From: SIG291 sp045543455
GTDB taxonomy: Bacteria > Bacillota > Clostridia > Lachnospirales > Lachnospiraceae
Length of the DNA: 10,607 nt
Direction of reading: 5' to 3'
Assembly: GCA_045543455.1 (NCBI GenBank)
Contig: JAZQMK010000088.1
Coordinates: 1-10,607 of the forward strand
Shown: positions 7,249-10,607 of the stretch, one piece after another
Position numbering within the stretch: the stretch's first letter is position 1
How the letters are laid out: every line of letters starts with the position of its first letter
The notes under the pieces: generated by a model
The model's database searches: none
The model's input: only the letters and a program-made list of their open reading frames with translations
What the model was told of the DNA's origin: nothing
Position numbers and translations under genes: made by a program

Positions 7249-10200
7249 ATGAAACAAAAAAGATTTAAGTCAATCTTGTGTGTAATCTTAAGCTTATTAA
7301 TGGTCTTAGGAATATTACCTGCAGGAATGACAGAAACAGCACAGGTATATGCCGCAGATTCTGCTAATGCGGTAAATGTCGATTTGACAAAACAATACCA
7401 AGAAATTAAAGGCTTTGGAGGTATGAATCATCCAATATGGATTAATGACCTTACAGAAAGTCAGAGAGAAACAGTATTCGGTAATGGAGATGACCAATTA
7501 GGTTTTCAGATATTAAGAATACATGTAGACGAGAATAGCAGTCAGTGGTATAAAGAATTACCAACTGCACAAGCAGCAGTAGCTAAAGGTGCGCTTGTGT
7601 TTGCAACACCTTGGAATCCGCCAAGTGATCTTACTGAGACATTTAACCGTGACGGTGATACATCAGCAAAAAGATTAAAACATGATAAATATGCGGAATA
7701 TGCAAAACATTTAAATGATTTTGTTAAGTATATGAAAGACAATGGTGTTGATTTATATGCAATATCTATAGCAAATGAGCCAGATTATGGACATGATTGG
7801 ACATGGTGGACAACAGACGAATTAGTAACATTTTTAAAGAATTATGCAGATGATATTGATTGCAGAATTATAGCGCCAGAATCATTTAGCTATCTTAAGA
7901 GTTTGAGTGATCCTATCATCAATGACTCTAGTGCATGGAAAAATGTTGATATACTCGGTACTCATTTATATGGAACATCATATAATAATTTTTCGTATCC
8001 ATTATTCCAGCAAAAAGGTTCTGGAAAAGAACTTTGGATGACAGAAGTGTATTATCCTAACAGTGATACTGATTCAGCAGATTTATGGCCACAATCATTA
8101 GGCGTTTCAACACATATTCATAATGCTATGACTAACGGTATGCAAACTTATGTATGGTGGTATATAAGAAGAAGCTATAGTCCGTTAAAAGAAGACGGAA
8201 CTATTAGTAAACGTGGTTACTGTATGGCACAGTATTCAAAGTTTGTAAGACGAGGCTACAAGAGAGTTGAAGCTACAGAAAATCCTGACACTGGAATCTA
8301 TGTTTCAGCGTATACAGGTGATGGCAAGGCTGTAATTGTTGCAGTTAATGAAAGCAGCACAGGTTTAAGCCAAAGCTTTAATATTAGCGGTGGAAACATT
8401 GTAAGTGTAGACCGCTATAGAACATCTCAATCAGAAAATTTAGCAAAGACATCTAACTTAGAATTAAGTGGCAATGGTTTCTGGGCACATTTACCTGCTA
8501 ATAGTGTATCTACATTTGTATGTACTTTAGATTCGGCTGGTAATGGCGGCAATAATGGCGATGCTGGTGAAAATGTGGGAACAGTAAGTAACTCGCATAG
8601 CTTTACAGCAAGTGGTACTACAAGCAATTTCTTTAACATTAGCGGTAATACATCAACTACAAAAGGTTCAGTATCTTACAATGGTTCAACATATACAACA
8701 TGCTTAAAAATGGAAAGTTCAACAAGCATTTCATTTACGGCTACGTCTTCGGGAACTTTAAAGCTTGTATTTGGTGGAAGTACATCGGCTGTTGGAAAGA
8801 GTGTTATTGTAAATGGAATTACATACACTTGTGATTCTAATGGAATTGCAACGATACCTATATCGGCAGGAAATGTCACTATTACAAAGGGTGATTCAAT
8901 CAACTTGTTCTATATGGCATATTCTGCAAGTGGTTCAAGTACAGAAACATCAAATTATACAGCAGTAGATTTGTCAACTAATACAGCAGGTACATATGAT
9001 AGTGGAAGTAAAAAACTTACACTTACTGATTTGAATCAGGTAAGAATCACATTGCCTGAAAACTTAAAAGCTTGCCAGTCAGTAAAAGTTCGCATAGATG
9101 TTACTGATGCAGATGCAACTGGCTTTAGAGTATTTACTACAGCCAATGGAATAGATAATACATCTGTAGAAATTTTTAAGAGCGAAGATTTTGATAGTTC
9201 AAATGTGTACGAATTCACATTAACTACAAATCAGCCTTGTGATTATATACTTATAAAGGGACCAAATTCGTGGACCAATATAGGAAATATCACAATTAAT
9301 TCAATTGGAGTTGAATACCAAGACCTTTCAGGAACACATAATGTTACATCTGTTGTAACAAAGGAGGCAACATGTGTTGAAACGGGTACAAGAACACATA
9401 CATGTTCTTGTGGCAACTCTTATAGTGAAACAATAGCATTGACAGATCATAACTATGAAAATGCATATACAGTAGATGTGGCACCAAGCGTTAACAGCGA
9501 AGGTTCAAAGAGTCGTCACTGCGTAAACTGTACTGCAAAGACAGATATAACAGCTATACCTAGATTAATTGACACTGCAGGGTATACAACATTGGTTGCT
9601 GATGGTAGTGTGAAAATGAATGATGTATTACAGACATCAATTGAATTACCTAAGACATTAGTTGTTGGACAAAGTATTACAGTAGTTATGAAAGTAGAAG
9701 ATAACGGTGGAACAGGTTTCAGATGTTATGCGACAGATGAAGGATTAAATAGCCATTCAGAAATTTTCTTAAGTTCATCAGTTGATGTAGAAAATGAATT
9801 TACATTTACATTAACAGCAACAAAGGATAGTAATGCTCTTTTAATCAAGGGACCAGATTATCAGACAAATGTTGCCAACCTTACAGTTAATTATGTAAAG
9901 GTATTGTATGGTGAAGAGCCAAAAACAGAAGAACTCAGTGTAACAGTAAATACTAATGCAAATGCCATTGAAATCGGTGATACAATAACACTTACAGCAA
10001 ATGCTGTCGGAGGTATTGGAGATTATACATACAGCTTTTTAATGTATAACGAAACAAATGGTACATGGTACAGATTTTCAAGCTTTGCTGAAACAAAGAA
10101 TCACAGTTGGACGGCTACTACAGGTAATAACAGAGTGTTTTATGTTGAAGTTAAGGATGCTTCAGGAAAAGTGGTAAGAAGCTCAGGTGTTAGGGTGACT

Positions 10201-10607
10201 GTTGCAACTAAGAATAATCTTGCAGTAAATATTTTGGCAAGTTCAACAAATGCAGCTAATGGCCAAAATGTAAGCTTTAGTGCCATAGCAAGTGGTGGAA
10301 GCGGCAGCTATACATATAGCTATCTAATGTATAATGAAACTGCCGGCACATGGTATAGATTTAATAGTTTTTCAGAAGTAAATACTATGAATTGGACTGC
10401 AAATGGAAATAGAACATTCTATGTTGAAGTTAAAGATGGTTTGGGAACTGTAGTAAGAAGCGAAGGCATTAAGATTAATGTATCAGCTAATACGCTTAAT
10501 GTAACAATAAATGCAAATGCACAGAGTGTAATAAAAGGCTCAAATGTAGCATTTAGTGCTGTGGCAAGTGGCGGAAGCGGAAGTTATACATATAGTTTCT
10601 TAGTATA
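7249..10607 (+). CDS. Secreted GH30 subfamily 8 glucuronoxylanase (XynC-like), multimodular, 3' end outside window
   Basis: GGAGGG (7237-7242) lies 6 nt before ATG 7249, and the frame stays open to the window end (1119 codons). Residues 1-~35 are a signal peptide (cleavage after QVYA). Residues ~43-427 are a GH30 barrel plus β side domain that closely follow Bacillus XynC: IKGFGGMNHPIW, acid/base Glu177 in IANEPDYG, nucleophile Glu266 in LWMTEVYY, and WWYIRRSYSP with Arg307/Arg308 in the region that binds the glucuronic acid side group, then FWAHLPANSVSTFV. The family cuts glucuronoxylan at sites set by MeGlcA decorations. Residues ~431-445 are a Gly/Asn-rich linker. Residues ~447-558 are a β-sandwich like modules attached to secreted pectate lyases. 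Residues ~572-693 and 774-888 are two related β-rich modules around a Cys-rich module (~697-772). Tail units start at residue ~895. Exact binding roles are inferred. Confidence 0.94.
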   Translation, partial: MKQKRFKSILCVILSLLMVLGILPAGMTETAQVYAADSANAVNVDLTKQYQEIKGFGGMNHPIWINDLTESQRETVFGNGDDQLGFQILRIHVDENSSQWYKELPTAQAAVAKGALVFATPWNPPSDLTETFNRDGDTSAKRLKHDKYAEYAKHLNDFVKYMKDNGVDLYAISIANEPDYGHDWTWWTTDELVTFLKNYADDIDCRIIAPESFSYLKSLSDPIINDSSAWKNVDILGTHLYGTSYNNFSYPLFQQKGSGKELWMTEVYYPNSDTDSADLWPQSLGVSTHIHNAMTNGMQTYVWWYIRRSYSPLKEDGTISKRGYCMAQYSKFVRRGYKRVEATENPDTGIYVSAYTGDGKAVIVAVNESSTGLSQSFNISGGNIVSVDRYRTSQSENLAKTSNLELSGNGFWAHLPANSVSTFVCTLDSAGNGGNNGDAGENVGTVSNSHSFTASGTTSNFFNISGNTSTTKGSVSYNGSTYTTCLKMESSTSISFTATSSGTLKLVFGGSTSAVGKSVIVNGITYTCDSNGIATIPISAGNVTITKGDSINLFYMAYSASGSSTETSNYTAVDLSTNTAGTYDSGSKKLTLTDLNQVRITLPENLKACQSVKVRIDVTDADATGFRVFTTANGIDNTSVEIFKSEDFDSSNVYEFTLTTNQPCDYILIKGPNSWTNIGNITINSIGVEYQDLSGTHNVTSVVTKEATCVETGTRTHTCSCGNSYSETIALTDHNYENAYTVDVAPSVNSEGSKSRHCVNCTAKTDITAIPRLIDTAGYTTLVADGSVKMNDVLQTSIELPKTLVVGQSITVVMKVEDNGGTGFRCYATDEGLNSHSEIFLSSSVDVENEFTFTLTATKDSNALLIKGPDYQTNVANLTVNYVKVLYGEEPKTEELSVTVNTNANAIEIGDTITLTANAVGGIGDYTYSFLMYNETNGTWYRFSSFAETKNHSWTATTGNNRVFYVEVKDASGKVVRSSGVRVTVATKNNLAVNILASSTNAANGQNVSFSAIASGGSGSYTYSYLMYNETAGTWYRFNSFSEVNTMNWTANGNRTFYVEVKDGLGTVVRSEGIKINVSANTLNVTINANAQSVIKGSNVAFSAVASGGSGSYTYSFLV
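8962..9912 (+). repeat. Duplicated β-rich module flanking a Cys-rich module in the GH30 protein
   Basis: Module 1 (8962-9327) and module 2 (9568-9912) share GTY or GYTT near their starts, TGFR, (V/S)EIF, a (L/F)TLT strand and the close match ILIKGPN...NIGNITIN versus LLIKGPD...NVANLTVN. Between them (9337-9564) is a Cys-rich module with Cys709, Cys719, Cys721, Cys758 and Cys761 in the TCSCGNSYSE and HCVNC motifs, like those in many clostridial surface proteins. Carbohydrate binding is likely for the β-modules by context but is not shown. Confidence 0.7.
9931..10607 (+). repeat. Tail repeat array of the GH30 protein (A, B, C partial)
   Basis: A starts near 9931, B near 10213 and C near 10489, and C is cut by the window end. 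A has NRVFYVEVKD. B has GQNVSFSA and GNRTFYVEVKD like the first gene's B. C matches the first gene's C start: 95 of 119 bases are identical between 10489-10607 and 383-501, counted by hand without gaps. Confidence 0.85.

Noticed and set aside
8427..9218. Reverse-strand open frames within the xylanase gene (8427-8639, 8676-8903, 9036-9218)
   Set aside because: They are antisense to a clearly conserved GH30 gene and its modules, and none shows a ribosome site or recognisable protein.

Overview
The window is AT-rich and every convincing gene lies on the + strand. Shine-Dalgarno sites are strong (GGAGG type) and signal peptides are Gram-positive in style. The domains are a BspA-type LRR, a secreted transglutaminase-like domain, Big_2, a GH30 subfamily 8 glucuronoxylanase, and a Cys-rich module common in gut and rumen Clostridia. 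Together these suggest a fibre-associated Firmicute, most likely Lachnospiraceae. That taxonomic call is inference; no rRNA or tRNA is present.

Layout: (1) 1-943, the 3' end of a gene of unknown type whose visible part is only tandem ~92-residue repeats; (2) 1031-3634, a secreted BspA-like LRR protein with four of the same repeats; (3) 3789-6986, a secreted protein with three N-terminal repeats, a transglutaminase-like domain (Cys400/His429/Asp444), a probable propeller-like region, a Big_2 domain and four of the same tail repeats; (4) 7249 to beyond the window end, a secreted GH30_8 glucuronoxylanase with extra carbohydrate-binding-like modules, a Cys-rich module and the same repeat tail, cut off in its third unit. 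Genes 1, 2 and 3 each end in a hairpin followed by T residues. Gene 3 has a clear extended -10 sigma-A-type promoter and gene 4 a plausible one. The cluster therefore looks like separate transcription units of tail-sharing paralogues, not one operon.

What unites the window is the C-terminal tail. It resembles the triple-tyrosine (Y_Y_Y, PF07495-like) Ig-fold family. It is not a homogeneous array: where complete it has exactly four units, and each position (A, B, C, D) has its own signature kept between proteins of unrelated N-terminal function. The proteins stop directly after unit D, with no LPXTG motif or membrane anchor in the tails of genes 1-3, so the tail is a candidate surface-retention or assembly module. 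A plausible joint role is a surface or secreted set for attachment (LRR), protein or peptide processing or cross-linking (transglutaminase-like) and glucuronoxylan cleavage (GH30). The tail's role is inference.

No intergenic stretch exceeds 300 bases. The longest, 6987-7248, holds a terminator, a very A-rich leader with a 17-nt direct repeat, and a candidate promoter.
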